DNA from: Sphaerulina vaccinii
Lineage: Eukaryota; Ascomycota; Dothideomycetes; Mycosphaerellales; Mycosphaerellaceae
NCBI GenBank assembly: GCA_022570795.1
Contig: JAKUDP010000003.1
Span: 186,001-250,000, forward strand
DNA length: 64,000 nucleotides
Reading direction: 5' to 3'
In this document: in pieces, positions 11,792 to 22,142 of the stretch
Numbering within the stretch: position 1 is the stretch's first letter
How the letters are laid out: the number at the start of each line of letters is the position of its first letter
The notes under the pieces: model-generated
The model's database searches: none
What the model was told of the DNA's origin: nothing
The model's input: the letters and a program-made list of their open reading frames with translations, nothing else
Program-made: the position numbers and the translations under genes

Positions 11792-12553
11792 CTATGCCTC
11801 GCCGAAGAGCTTGGCCGTAACATCCCCAACATATTCCTCCTCCAGCTCATAGTACTCTCCATCAGCCTTATCGATGCCCACATACTCGAATGCGTCGACA
11901 ATCTGCTCCACACCAAAGCCCATTTCAGTGAACTGGTCGACCATGCGCTGGTTGTATCCATGATAGCTTTCCACTCTTGCAGCCTCCTTCCTCTGCTTCT
12001 CAGCCTTATCCTCTTGCCTCTTCTGCTCCTTCTCATCCAAAGAGCTGCTCGCTCCTCCTTTCCCTGTACCAGGCCGTGGCGGCGGTGCACTGGCGTATCT
12101 TATAGCCCACTCCTTCGCCACGTGCTTGAACTCCTCTGGTCGTGTGAGCAGCATACTCGCAACTTCTGCATCCTGAGGATCTTTCGGTTCGGGTGAGCTC
12201 AGTAGACTTTGTAGCGAGATCAGGGCACTCTTCAAAGTCAAGACAGGTGACCAGGCTGATCCGAGAGTGTCCAAGCAGATAGCACCTGTTTGCGAACTGA
12301 CGTTTGGGTGCCAGATCTTGGTGACGAACCTCATCTCGGGAGGCTTGAATGGGTACTCGCCAGTTATCCGAATGTCGATCTCATATTTGCCGCCCTCGTA
12401 TGGAGTGTCTGGAGGTCCTCTGAAGTGGCCCTTGAAGCGTGTGAAGTCTGTGATTTCGGCATTGCCTTGTGGATCGGTGAGCCGTACGCCGCAGTGGGAG
12501 TCCTTTACTATATCGGCGATCTCCTTCTGTAGCCGGCGATTCCTGTTCGCCAT
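11792..12553 (-). CDS. UBC1: Ubiquitin-conjugating enzyme E2 with UBA domain (Ubc1/E2-25K type)
   Basis: Class II E2 that carries activated ubiquitin and extends Lys48 chains on substrates for the proteasome. It is one exon of 253 aa. The UBC fold spans residues 1-150, with HPN at 82-84 and the catalytic Cys93 in TGAICLDTLGSAWSP. A charged, Lys/Glu-rich linker (about 165-195) leads to a C-terminal UBA domain containing MVDQFTEMGFGVEQIVDAF. The UBA plus core arrangement is diagnostic for Ubc1/UBE2K. Yeast Ubc1 is 215 aa, and the extra length lies in the linker and the C-terminal tail. It is transcribed divergently from RPT2 across 485 nt. Confidence 0.95.
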   Translation of the reverse strand: MANRNRRLQKEIADIVKDSHCGVRLTDPQGNAEITDFTRFKGHFRGPPDTPYEGGKYEIDIRITGEYPFKPPEMRFVTKIWHPNVSSQTGAICLDTLGSAWSPVLTLKSALISLQSLLSSPEPKDPQDAEVASMLLTRPEEFKHVAKEWAIRYASAPPPRPGTGKGGASSSLDEKEQKRQEDKAEKQRKEAARVESYHGYNQRMVDQFTEMGFGVEQIVDAFEYVGIDKADGEYYELEEEYVGDVTAKLFGEA

Positions 12554-13038
12554 CTTGACTCTTTCTTCTCTCGAATGTGGGTAGTGTTGCCAGTGGTATG
12601 GTGTGTCGAAGGAGAGGGAGTAGAGAGTCGCCCCAGTCGAGGCTCAGTGCATCGGGCTGAGAGTGGAGGAGGGAGAGATGGAGGGTTCTGTGGAAGGCGC
12701 TGCTGCTTGCTGTGTAGAAGAGTGAATCGATGTCTCACTATTCACTAGACTGAATAGCAGGGAATGGAAGAGTGTGCAGTGTTGTTATGTTGGACTGTGA
12801 TGGAGCTGGACTCGGGAAAGAGTGTAAAGAGAGACAGCAAGAGCTTTGGTGGAGATCATGTCATCAGTCAGCTCAAGGCAGGCGCGTGCTTCGTCGTCAC
12901 GCATCGACAACCACACTTCCGCACCTCATCCATCAAACAACAACACATTCACCACCACACACATCGCCAACGACACCTTCCTCCACCCCTCCACCACCCC
13001 CTCTACACCTTGGTACAGCTAGGAGTGATCTGAAAACG
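12554..13038. promoter_or_regulatory. Shared divergent promoter of UBC1 and RPT2
   Basis: The start codons of UBC1 (12553, -) and RPT2 (13039, +) are 485 nt apart and face outward, so both promoters must lie here. The right 140 nt are C/A-rich with runs such as CCTCCACCCC, typical of fungal 5' leaders. I did not find the yeast PACE element (GGTGGCAAA) on either strand. Confidence 0.6.
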
Positions 13039-14491
13039 ATGGTATGCGCCACCCATACCACCACCCCTTCTGACAAACACAGCTAACTGATGGCGACAAC
13101 AGGGTCAGAACCAGTCCGGCCTTGGTGGTGGCCCCGGCGGACCAGGCGATGAGAACAATAAGAAGAAGGACGGCAAGAAGGATAAGCCCAAGTACGAGCC
13201 GCCGCCACAGCCTACCACGCGCATTGGCCGCAAGAAGAAGAAGCAGGCTGGTCCAAACGCCGCTGCGAAGCTGCCCACCGTCTATCCGACAGCGCGATGC
13301 AAGCTGCGATACCTACGCATGCAACGTGTACACGATCACCTGCTGCTAGAAGAGGAGTTCGTGGAGAACCAGGAGCGATTACGGAAAGCGAAGACGGCAA
13401 ACGAGAAGGCCGCGCCGGTGGGAGCTGAGGCTGATGACAGAAACGCCGATGAGAGGAGTCGTGTAGATGATATGCGAGGCTCGCCGATGGGCGTGGGCAA
13501 CTTGGAGGAGCTGATTGATGATGACCACGCCATTGTCTCGTCAGCTACCGGACCAGAGTACTATGTCTCCATCATGTCTTTCGTCGACAAGGACCTGCTC
13601 GAACCTGGCGCTTCTATCTTGCTGCATCACAAGAGCGTGTCAGTGGTCGGTGTGCTGACAGATGACGCTGATCCAGCAGTCTCAGTGATGAAGCTCGATA
13701 AGGCGCCCACAGAGTCATACGCAGACATTGGAGGTCTGGAACAACAGATTCAAGAAGTCCGCGAAGCTGTCGAATTGCCACTCCTTCATCCCGAGCTGTA
13801 CGAAGAGATGGGTATCAAGCCGCCAAAGGGCGTCATTCTCTACGGTGCACCAGGAACTGGAAAGACACTCCTCGCCAAAGCAGTCGCCAACCAAACCTCC
13901 GCCACCTTCTTACGAATCGTCGGCTCCGAGCTGATCCAGAAGTACCTCGGAGACGGTCCTCGACTTGTCCGCCAACTCTTCCAAGTCGCAGCTGAGAACG
14001 CCCCATCGATTGTCTTCATCGACGAAATCGACGCCATCGGAACGAAGCGATACGACAGCACAAGTGGAGGAGAGCGCGAAATCCAGAGAACTATGCTTGA
14101 ACTTCTCAACCAGCTTGATGGTTTCGACGACAGAGGCGATGTGAAGGTTATCATGGCGACAAACAAGATCGAGACACTCGATCCAGCTCTGATCCGTCCA
14201 GGACGTATTGATCGTAAGATTCTATTCGAGAATCCAGATCAGAACACAAAGAAGAAGATCTTCACACTACACACCGGCAAGATGAACTTGGCAGAGGATG
14301 TCGATCTGGACGAGTTCATCAGTCAGAAGGATGATCTCAGTGGTGCAGATATTCGAGCCATTTGCTCCGAAGCTGGTCTGCTTGCTTTGCGAGAGAGGAG
14401 AATGAGAGTCAACATGACTGATTTCAGGGCTGCGAGGGAGAGTGTGTTGAAGACGAAGACTGAGGGTGAGCCAGAGGGTTTGTACTTGTAA
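13039..14491 (+). CDS. RPT2: 26S proteasome regulatory ATPase subunit Rpt2
   Basis: AAA ATPase of the 19S base ring; it unfolds substrates and opens the 20S gate. A 61-nt intron (13042-13102) follows the start ATG directly, so exon 1 encodes only Met. The mature protein is 463 aa. It begins MGQNQSG, which supplies the N-myristoylation Gly2 conserved in Rpt2. Coiled coil and OB fold come first. Walker A GAPGTGKT is at residues 249-256 and Walker B IVFIDE is at 304-309; the second region of homology includes MATNKIETLDPALIRPGRIDR. The C-terminus LYL is the HbYX motif that docks in the alpha ring. All key residues are present. Confidence 0.95.
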
Positions 14492-14822
14492 GAAGAGGAC
14501 ATACAGAGTGAGGAGAGAGAGAGAGATGATGTTTGCTCTTTCAGTGAGTATTGTATTACCATGATTGTAGAGTGCTGATCTGATGCACTTCGCGCTCGGT
14601 ACTACTACTAGCGCAGAATAGAGCTGTCTTTAGTGACACACCTTCAATTCACGAGTTCTCTACCACCGAGCACCTGCCGTTCAAAAAGCCGTTAGCTTCA
14701 CGCGTGTCTAGCGCGATGACCTTAAGTGGAGAATGTAACCTCTCTTGGTATTGAGAACCTCCTCACTTCTGGTTTGACGAACTCCTTGGAGAATTCTGCA
14801 CACGCGACTACCGACTACCGCC

Positions 14823-14862
14823 ACAAGCACAAGCACAAACACAGACACAGACACAGACACAA
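14823..14862. repeat. CA-rich simple repeat (ACACAG/AAGCAC units)
   Basis: A short run of (CACAGA)n and (CAAGCA)n lies in the spacer between RPT2 and the next small gene. It is ordinary microsatellite-like sequence, probably in the 5' leader of the downstream gene. Confidence 0.6.
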
Positions 14863-14918
14863 GACCTCTCCACCAATTTTAACAATCTGCGCCATTGTGC
14901 CTCTCCTCCACGCCCGCA

Positions 14919-15605
14919 ATGTCTTTTGTCGCTCTGGTGGAGATGGATGGCGGGAATGGCACTCACACCACCGGCCCCATCGACCCACCAAAGGAACTCG
15001 TCTTGTGCCGCAAGATCTCTCGTGAGCTGGTGGTAGCCTTCGGCTGGGTCGGCGTTGCTGTTTCTGTTGCTGGCGTTCTCTTGGTCGTGCTGCGAGTGCG
15101 CTATCCACGAGCCCACCAGAAGGTCAAGTGGTAGTTGTTCGGTGTTGATTGTGTTGTGGCTATCGTCACAGCAGTCTTGGCTGGCTTGTCGTTTCGCTGT
15201 TCTGCTCTGGTTTCTGGAGGTGAGTACTACTACCTAAAGTGATAAGCACTTGGAAACTTCGAATGCCGACTTTGCCTGCCTCAGGTGTCCTGATCAACGA
15301 CCTCGTGCTGAATATTGTGATTCAGTTGTTAGGACCAATCACTATCATCCTCGAGCACTTCCTTCCCAAGGCAGTTGTCGACGACCAGGCTGATGGAGAG
15401 CCAGACAATGTGGGCGGCAAACTTCCTGTAAGTCTCAGAGACGCATGCTTTGAGGGTCTTGTGATACACAAATACTAATATGTGAAAGGGCTCGATCGCG
15501 ATGACGCCGATTCGACGAACCATCCGCGCTGTCCTAGCCAGCAGCAGCAGCACTAGGTCGGATAGAACCACAGCCAACCCTTTCGAAACTCCTCCGCAGC
15601 AGTAG
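14919..15605 (+). CDS. Small multi-TM protein of unknown function, interrupted by TAG or a weak intron
   Basis: I do not recognise the family. Reading from the ATG at 14919 gives a hydrophilic start (VEMDGGNGTHTTGP), a TM segment (VAFGWVGVAVSVAGVLLVVL), then TAG at 15132-15134. The same frame goes on after the TAG with a second hydrophobic segment (CVVAIVTAVLAGLSF) up to a GTGAGT donor at 15220. After a CTCAG acceptor (exon from 15285) comes a third segment (LVLNIVIQLLGPITIIL), and after a GTAAGT intron the C-terminus ending in PFETPPQQ at 15605. A 51-nt intron (15084-15134, weak GTCGTG donor) would remove the TAG and keep frame. The exon chain is therefore plausible, but the middle is uncertain. 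Confidence 0.45.
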
Positions 15606-15636
15606 AGCTTGAGACGATGAGGCATCAATGAAGATG

Positions 15637-17061
15637 CTATTTCTGTGCTTCCACGCTTTTCTCGGCTTTCACATCCTCGCCCTCCCAGCTCGACGACAAA
15701 AGCCTGTTCTTCTTCTCGTGTCGTAGCTGCAGAGCGTAGCAGATCAAAGTCATTATCAAGGTGAAACAACCCATAGCGATCATAGCGCAGCTGCCTTCGT
15801 ACCAGTTTGGCGCTTGAGTGGTGTTGTAGAAGAGCAGACTCCAGAAGAGGTAGACTGCCACGCTGAACATGTTCATGCTGGCAATCACAATCGAGCGCAT
15901 GGCGTCGTCTTGTCGTGTAAGATCATTTGCCCATGCGAAGAACACAGTCTGTCCAGCATACTGGAATCCATTCATGATGAGCGCAGCGAATTTGGAAGCT
16001 CTGCTTGGTGGGGACAACATCAGAGCACCAGAGATGACAGCAGTGATCGCAAGGAAGACCCCGACATGCCAACGATGTCTTGGGTTGTAGTCGCTGTACC
16101 AGCCTAGAATCAAGGTTGCCACAATACCAAGGCCAGAGACCGAGGACGGGATGTAGTTGACTTGTGCTGTCGTGTATGTGCCAGCATCGCCTGACTTGAG
16201 CCAGAGCTGAAAGATGGCATTACTGGACCACATCTCTGTGTTCGAACCAGCGATCCAGAGCCAGACAAATCCCCACCACTGCCATGATAGCACTACACGC
16301 TTGATGAGAGACCATCCAAGCTCTCCACGCACTTTGGTAACTTCTGGCAAGCGCTCGACTGCAAGTGTCTTCTCTTCTGGAGTGAGATATCTTGCAGCAG
16401 TACTGCTAGGCGTGTCGGGGAAGAAAAGGAACCCATAGATGGCGACTGGCATTGTGATCAGAAAGTCAATTACAAACAGCCACCGCCATCCTGCCAGGCC
16501 TGCCTTGCCATTGAGGTTCGTGTAGATGGAGCCTTGCATGATGCCGGAGAACAGCGTGCCAGCGAGACCAGAGCTGGTGAATATGGCCGTGCGCTTGCCG
16601 ATTTCATTAGGCTTGTACCAACTTCCAAGAATCCATTGCACACCGACAAAGGCAGAGGACTCGAAAAAGCCTTGGAAGAATCTTATAACCATAATCTCCC
16701 AGGGGTGATGAGTGAAGCCAGTGCCCAGAGTAAGCAATCCCCAGCAGAAGCAGGTCGTCGGCAGCCAGATTCGAGGAGGCACTTTCTGCAGAATCAGGTT
16801 GTTCGGTATTTGACCGAGAAGATAGCCGCCATAGAAGATCGTATTGATTTGGTTCAGTTGGGTGCCCTTGAACCCGAGATCCTCTCGGGCGCCTGACACG
16901 TAGGCATTGTTTAGATTTGCTCTGTCCAGGTAGTTTACCCAGTACATCAGACAGACGTAGGATAGGATGAACCAGTCGATCTTGAAAAGGAGATGTGACT
17001 CGGCCTTGGTCGCTGGTGGCTCGCCCCAGACGGCCACTCTGATCTTGTGTAGGACTCCCAT
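15637..17061 (-). CDS. MFS anion:cation symporter, Liz1/Fen2-type (pantothenate or related vitamin/carboxylate uptake)
   Basis: Plasma-membrane uptake carrier of the ACS family, which includes Dal5 (allantoate), Tna1 (nicotinate) and Fen2/Liz1 (pantothenate). It is one exon of 474 aa from the ATG at 17061; codons further upstream begin with GTG. The best-known signatures are present: YVCLMYWVNYLDRANLNNAY in TM1 and loop, GYLLGQIPNN in TM2, and RFFQGFFESSAFVGVQWILG in TM4. A long central loop (LTPEEKTLAVERLPE) and the late ANDLTRQDDAMRSIVIASMN block point to the Liz1/Fen2 branch. Twelve TM segments are expected and can be counted. The substrate is inferred from subfamily only. Confidence 0.88.
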   Translation of the reverse strand: MGVLHKIRVAVWGEPPATKAESHLLFKIDWFILSYVCLMYWVNYLDRANLNNAYVSGAREDLGFKGTQLNQINTIFYGGYLLGQIPNNLILQKVPPRIWLPTTCFCWGLLTLGTGFTHHPWEIMVIRFFQGFFESSAFVGVQWILGSWYKPNEIGKRTAIFTSSGLAGTLFSGIMQGSIYTNLNGKAGLAGWRWLFVIDFLITMPVAIYGFLFFPDTPSSTAARYLTPEEKTLAVERLPEVTKVRGELGWSLIKRVVLSWQWWGFVWLWIAGSNTEMWSSNAIFQLWLKSGDAGTYTTAQVNYIPSSVSGLGIVATLILGWYSDYNPRHRWHVGVFLAITAVISGALMLSPPSRASKFAALIMNGFQYAGQTVFFAWANDLTRQDDAMRSIVIASMNMFSVAVYLFWSLLFYNTTQAPNWYEGSCAMIAMGCFTLIMTLICYALQLRHEKKNRLLSSSWEGEDVKAEKSVEAQK

Positions 17062-18115
17062 GGCGGAGGTGGAGATGCAGACTGTCCAGTATCGAGGATT
17101 ACCGTTCGTGTGAAGATGGTTCAGCACCTGCTTTTGATGGCGAGGATCATAGGGAGGCTATCAGGCTGGCCTATCTTGTTACTGCCGATACCAAGAAATG
17201 TGTCTGCAAAGTGCGGCCAACATGGGACTTGTGATATGTGAGACCGCAGAGCAGTAACATGACGGAGAGAAAGAATTGATTGCTCCGGGTACGTTGTTGA
17301 GGTTGGCCGGTGCAGTCATCGTTGTCGATCTTTGCGAGAAGAGGAGGAGGCGGGCAAGAACGAGGCCTTGGCGTCTGTGCACGGTTGTTTGAGGAGACTT
17401 CACGCGTATTTTTGCTCGAGAACAACAACAACAACGACCTGTTATTTTACAAAAGTCTTTTGACATCCTGCTCTCTGATCGACGGCATCAAGAGCACATC
17501 TGCTTATGACTGGTCGGCCACGACGCGTGTCTAGAGGTCTTCGACATGTAAGAAATTTGCGAGCCTCCCCTCTCCCTCTCCTCTCGCGACAGCGTCGCGT
17601 CTTGACATGTAGGAGAGAAGCACGCAGAAGCACTGACACCTAGCCAATGGCAAAAGCAATCTGGTTATATCAGACTGGAATGCCCAAACACGAAGATGAG
17701 CGGAGTACTCACTGGCACTACACTATGTGGAACAAACCCGCACACGCTATCAACATGGCATACAGTGCCGTAACCCATGAAGCGAGGTGCACCTATCAGC
17801 TCCCACGAGCTTCTGCAGTAGGCCATCTTGTCAAATGTCAAGTCAGCTCGGGCCACGAGCATGTTCCAGAGAGGATCGCCGACTGGGCTCTGCTTGCCAC
17901 GATGCCGGAGCACTTGATAATGCAAAGCGTAAAGTCACAGCACGATTGTACTGGAGGTCAGAGTGGCTTACAGACTCATGGACCGCGTTATGCATTGCTG
18001 TTGAATGGTCGTTGCCAGTAAGGTTCTGCTAAGCAATCGCCAAGCCATACGGGACCTTTTAGGATAATTTTCCACTGCGGATTTCGAGGCACTCTCATGA
18101 TATGCAAAAGCAGGC
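17062..18115. other. 1.05-kb divergent intergenic region
   Basis: This gap separates the symporter gene from an F-box-like gene transcribed the other way, so it holds both promoters. I see no gene inside it. Confidence 0.45.
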
Positions 18116-19344
18116 ATGAGTGAGCAACTTTGCACCACCATGATGGCCGAAATCCTCTCTCTGGATCAGACTCAATCGCAAGGACAAGAAGACATCAAGC
18201 CGCTCCGTCTGCTGGACCTGCCCCAGGAGATCCAGGACTTCATCTGGCTGAAACTAGTAGGTGAGAAGACTTATCTTGATGGCACAACAACGCTTGCACG
18301 CATGCCGAACAAAGTACAAGTCATCACAACCACTCAAGTGACATTGTGCGCCTTCCGTAATGGAACACGTCACCGATGCCGGGGCATTTGCAGAAACTGC
18401 CACCTTCTGGCTCTATACGATACCACTTTCCCGGCAAATCTCGAACCAACGAACCTCGGTGTCTTTTTACTCAGCAGAGCTACGAGAGAGCGAGCACGAG
18501 AGGTCTTCCTTAATGACTCCGTCAAAGTTGTCAAGGAGGCCATATTACTGCCATATATTCATGTTCAATTCACCTCGTTGGTCGGTCATCTCCGCCGGAT
18601 CGAGCTCAGATGTTCCAGGTTTGAGTATGCTGGACTCTTCGACGTCCCGGGGATACCACATCCACCCTACGTGCAATATGTCCAACCCTTCAAGGCAGTA
18701 GACATATTTCGGAATATGCCATTGCTTCGCGAGGTCACCTTGTTCTTCCACTCTGGCGTGGATACAGCGGTCATTACCTCAATACGTTGCGAAGATCGCC
18801 GCTATTGCCAAAAGACTGAGGTCCACAAGATACTTGCTTGTGCAGCAGAAGCATTGATCATGGTTTCCACGGTCCACTTGACAGGATACATCAAGACTAG
18901 TACGAAACGTACATGGGAGACAATACTCAACGACAAGAGTGGAAAGGACTACACTCCTTATATAAAAGAGCAGAAAGGTGCGGTGTGGCGACAGGAGCAT
19001 CCTTACCAGTATGTTCAGATCGAGGACAGTGGAAGTGGTAATACTGACTCCGAAGTAGGGACGACTCAAAGTGTTTGTGTCCTCGAGCATGCGACTATCG
19101 CGGAGTTTTTGACATTGTCTCAAAACTTCTTGATGGACATGACAACCCTCTGGATCCGCAGCAGGTACTGGAACACGCGGAAGAGCTTCATCGAGCATAT
19201 GCTGAATACCACTTCGACTTCGATGATGCTGATGGCAACGCAACGAAAATCGACAAACCGCAGAACGTCGATGCGCTCGCAGACTCATCTGAAACATTGT
19301 CATCCCAATTTGACAACCTATCTCTGGACAAAAGGTCCAGCTGA
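18116..19344 (+). CDS. F-box-like/2EXR-type fungal protein, function unknown
   Basis: The N-terminus has the helix LLDLPQEIQDFIWLKL, which resembles the short F-box-like motif opening many Dothideomycete orphan proteins. The body follows with a CRGICRNCH cysteine group and a leucine-rich region (FRNMPLLREVTLFF). Near 19040 the coding frame changes. The first frame gives an unnatural C-terminus, while the next frame gives a well-composed acidic tail (LLDGHDNPLDPQQVLEHAEE). A 68-nt intron with a GTAATA donor at 19038 and a GGAG acceptor at 19105 joins the two in phase, giving 386 aa. A one-base frameshift is the alternative. No partner or process can be named. Confidence 0.6.
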
Positions 19345-20060
19345 ACACCAGAAGCATTCGAGATCAGGATAGTCGCCCTCACAACGCGACTCTCTTGAAG
19401 ACACTTGCAGCTGTGCTCACCGAGCTCCGCACCGGCCGGAACTTCATAATTTCACACAAACAGAGACGTGTCTTTGGAGCATACCTGTACGGCCATCTAC
19501 CGGGAACTCACTCATGTTCGAGGTCGTCAGCCTTATTCTATCAACATAATCTCCGCGACTCACAAGGTATGGTTGGCGACGAGCACGTAAGCTCTTAACT
19601 GTGGTGCTGCACTCATGTTACCAGCCACTATGCCGATTGAAGCACGATGAGTCTCAGTGGAGACCATCTTGGGCTATTTTGAGCAAGACAAGTTCATTAC
19701 CAGAGACACAGGTGCCATAGTGTATCCCTGGTGAATACACAGCGTATAGCATCATCAAGACACTGAGACCCACCATAACAAGATCTCAAGCCACGTCCAT
19801 CTGCTAAACTCGGAGCTGTCTGAGCCTTTTAGGGAAGTGTCTCACGAGAAGTTATAAAGCACCCGGCCTCTGCTGCACCATCTTCACTTTTCCTTCATCG
19901 CACAACACGATCACATTCACGAGTGGCGCTGGTAGCCTATAAGTTCTTGTTACATTCTTTCATTCCTGGCATTCATCTCTATATTCACTACAGTACAGGA
20001 CAGTCGACAGGCGAGCCATTCCACATCACCAGAACAACATCTCACAGCGACACTTTCAAG
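19345..20060. other. Intergenic region with TATA box upstream of the coiled-coil gene
   Basis: No gene is seen. A TATAAAG element at 19853-19859 lies about 200 nt before the ATG at 20061, at a distance that fits a ~170-nt 5' leader for that gene. Confidence 0.5.
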
Positions 20061-20816
20061 ATGTCCATGACACCCACGCAGGCCAGGGCGCGCTTCGTTC
20101 AGATTGCCAGTCTCCCGGACGCAGCTGTGGCCCCCTTCTGCGACCTAATCGAGCTCCTATACGGCCGAAAGTATCGCGACAACCGACTGACGAGACGCCG
20201 CGCAATTGTTCAGGTCGTTGCTGAGCTTGGTATGCCGCTGGGGCATAGTGCTCAACTCGCCGACAACTTAATGCAGCACTGCGACACGAAGTATGAGTTC
20301 TCAACTCCTCACAAAGATTCACATAGAGCTAGAAAGAGGAAGCCAAGAACTTCTGGTGCCTCGGGCCTAATGACACCTGAGCCGGAGCAGAACCTGGACG
20401 GAACGACTCTGTTTGAAGACGACAATACTCCAGAAGGCTTTGGAGGTGGAGGTATGTTATCTTATGTTCACCATCTGTTCTGAGCCCGCTGACTAATTGT
20501 CCTTCCAGATGATACTCCAACACCGCACAGTCCCATTACCACGCCTAGTCGCCCATCCAGGGCAGATGCAGATCCTGCACTACAAGCTATCATTGACGCA
20601 CTCCGAGCTCAAGTCGCAGCTCTCACGACTGAGAATGGTTCGTTGAGGACTGAGGTTGATGATGTTCGAGCCGAGAATGGAACGTTGCAAGGCCGGATTG
20701 CGACGCTTGATGAAGACCTGCTGGGTGCCAGTCAGAGGGCGGATGCAGAACGTGAGAAACGATTGGCAGGACTAGACGGAATTGCGGCTTTGCTGGCTGA
20801 ACAGCGAGAGAACTAA
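20061..20816 (+). CDS. Small coiled-coil protein, function unknown
   Basis: Two exons (20061-20451 and 20509-20816) flank a 57-nt intron with a GTATGT donor and CCAG acceptor; together they encode 232 aa. The N-terminal ~85 residues form a compact, mostly helical region with RRRAIVQVVAELGMPLG. A basic, Ser/Thr/Pro-rich linker follows (RARKRKPRTSG, then a Gly run). After the intron a C-terminal heptad region rich in Leu, Ala and Glu (ALTTENGSLRTEVDDVR) predicts a coiled coil. There is no signal peptide or TM segment. The basic cluster could be a nuclear localisation signal. I do not recognise the family. Confidence 0.65.
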
Positions 20817-21330
20817 TGGGAATTGCTGTAATGGTCATTCGTGTACTTACTGACAAGAGACTTCGGGTATCATGAATGATCGTTATGTCTGATGGCAGGA
20901 TTATTCGCTAGGCGCTGGACGTCTGGCTGGACGGTGTATAGAGTATGGCTTCTGTACATATGCTTGGGTGATGTCAAGACGTGCCATCATATCACTTCCA
21001 TATTCAGCAACATCGATCACAATCTGGGAAGTGCTCTACATTAATCGCTTATCAGTCAGACATGAGAGCCAGGGATGAAAAGGAAAATCAAAGGTAAGTT
21101 CACAATCTGTGAATCGGTACTTGGAAAACGCTAAAGTCGAAATAGCCAAAAGAAAACCGCAAAGCCAGATTCCCACGTCCAGCTCAAGAAAACGTTTTGT
21201 TCTCCATATCGTTGGACGCTCCCATTCACTCCCTCGGTCCCCTGCCCGTTACCTCGGTCTCCACTCCCGCACCAGAAACTCCCGTCCCAGAGATCAAATC
21301 AAGCGTTACGACCCGAATCCCAATCCATCA
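20817..21330. other. Convergent intergenic spacer
   Basis: This 514-nt gap lies between the ends of the coiled-coil gene and the RING gene. No gene or clear repeat is seen in it. Confidence 0.45.
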
Positions 21331-21756
21331 TCACCTTAAGGCTCTCAGAAGTGACAGACATTCATCAAGCCATCTCCGGTCCTCCGCGTGTGGTGGCGTG
21401 AGCGTCGTTCGCTCCTCCCACTCTCGCAACAGCTGAAGGCGATAAAGCTCTTCCTCCCTGATCATGTCAGAGAAATCCAACAAACTCGTTAGATGTGCCT
21501 CGAGCGCAGCATTGTGATAGCGACTCCGGGCTGTAGGTGGTGTGTCGACATATTGCTGAGTGCGGCAACATGGACAGGTGTTTGATGTCTCAAACCACTG
21601 AGATAGGCACTCGTGGCAGAGAGTGTGGCCGCATGTGGTTTTTGCGCACATTGTGATTGCTTCGTAGCAAATGGGGCAGTCTTCTGTGCCTGAGTAGGCT
21701 TGTGAGGCCATGGAGGCCAGGAAGACCGAGCGGGAGGGAAGTTGTCCCGCCGACAT
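21331..21756 (-). CDS. RING-finger protein, putative E3 ubiquitin ligase
   Basis: A 141-aa single-exon protein. A C3HC4 RING occupies residues ~27-65: CPICYEAITMCAKTTCGHTLC gives the first half (C-x2-C-x11-C-x-H-x2-C) and HECLSQWFETSNTCPCC completes it. Such RINGs bind an E2 and transfer ubiquitin. The remaining half is helical and charged (DMIREEELYRLQLLREWEER), possibly a dimerisation or substrate-binding helix. There is no TM segment. The function is inferred from the domain alone and the substrate is unknown. Directly upstream lies a 9-nt microsatellite that may influence its promoter. Confidence 0.75.
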   Translation of the reverse strand: MSAGQLPSRSVFLASMASQAYSGTEDCPICYEAITMCAKTTCGHTLCHECLSQWFETSNTCPCCRTQQYVDTPPTARSRYHNAALEAHLTSLLDFSDMIREEELYRLQLLREWEERTTLTPPHAEDRRWLDECLSLLRALR

Positions 21757-21854
21757 GTTGTAGAAAGTGTCTCTGATTTTGGTAATCTAAAGTCTTCGGC
21801 AGAATGCGTCAGGCTTTGATGGCGTGGCTGTGCTTTGGCTTGCAGAGAAGTTCT

Positions 21855-21933
21855 GATGTTGTTGATGTTGTTGATGTTGTTGATGTTGTTGATGTTGTTG
21901 ATGTTGTTGATGTTGTTGATGTTGTTGATGTTG
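21855..21933. repeat. 9-nt microsatellite (GATGTTGTT)n, about 8.8 copies
   Basis: An almost perfect array of the 9-mer lies about 100 nt upstream of the RING gene start. On the minus strand it could encode Asn-Ile-Asn repeats, but no supported gene covers it, so it is taken as a promoter or 5'-leader microsatellite. Confidence 0.9.
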
Positions 21934-22142
21934 AATGAAGTAGATGCGCAGGTCGACTTATATACAAGGTTGTACACAAGAAGTGAGGACATATGGTAAG
22001 GACTCCCAGAGATATTGACACCTAAGGTAGAGTGCTTTCCGCGTGTCCCAGGATGTTACCAATTAATGCTGCTAGACTTGTCAATATACTTTTGATAAAA
22101 GCTAAGAAAATAAGGATCCAAAGAAAGCTTCGTAGTCTCATT

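Noticed and set aside
13840..14166. Open frame antisense to RPT2
   Set aside because: Explained by codon bias of the highly conserved AAA domain on the plus strand.
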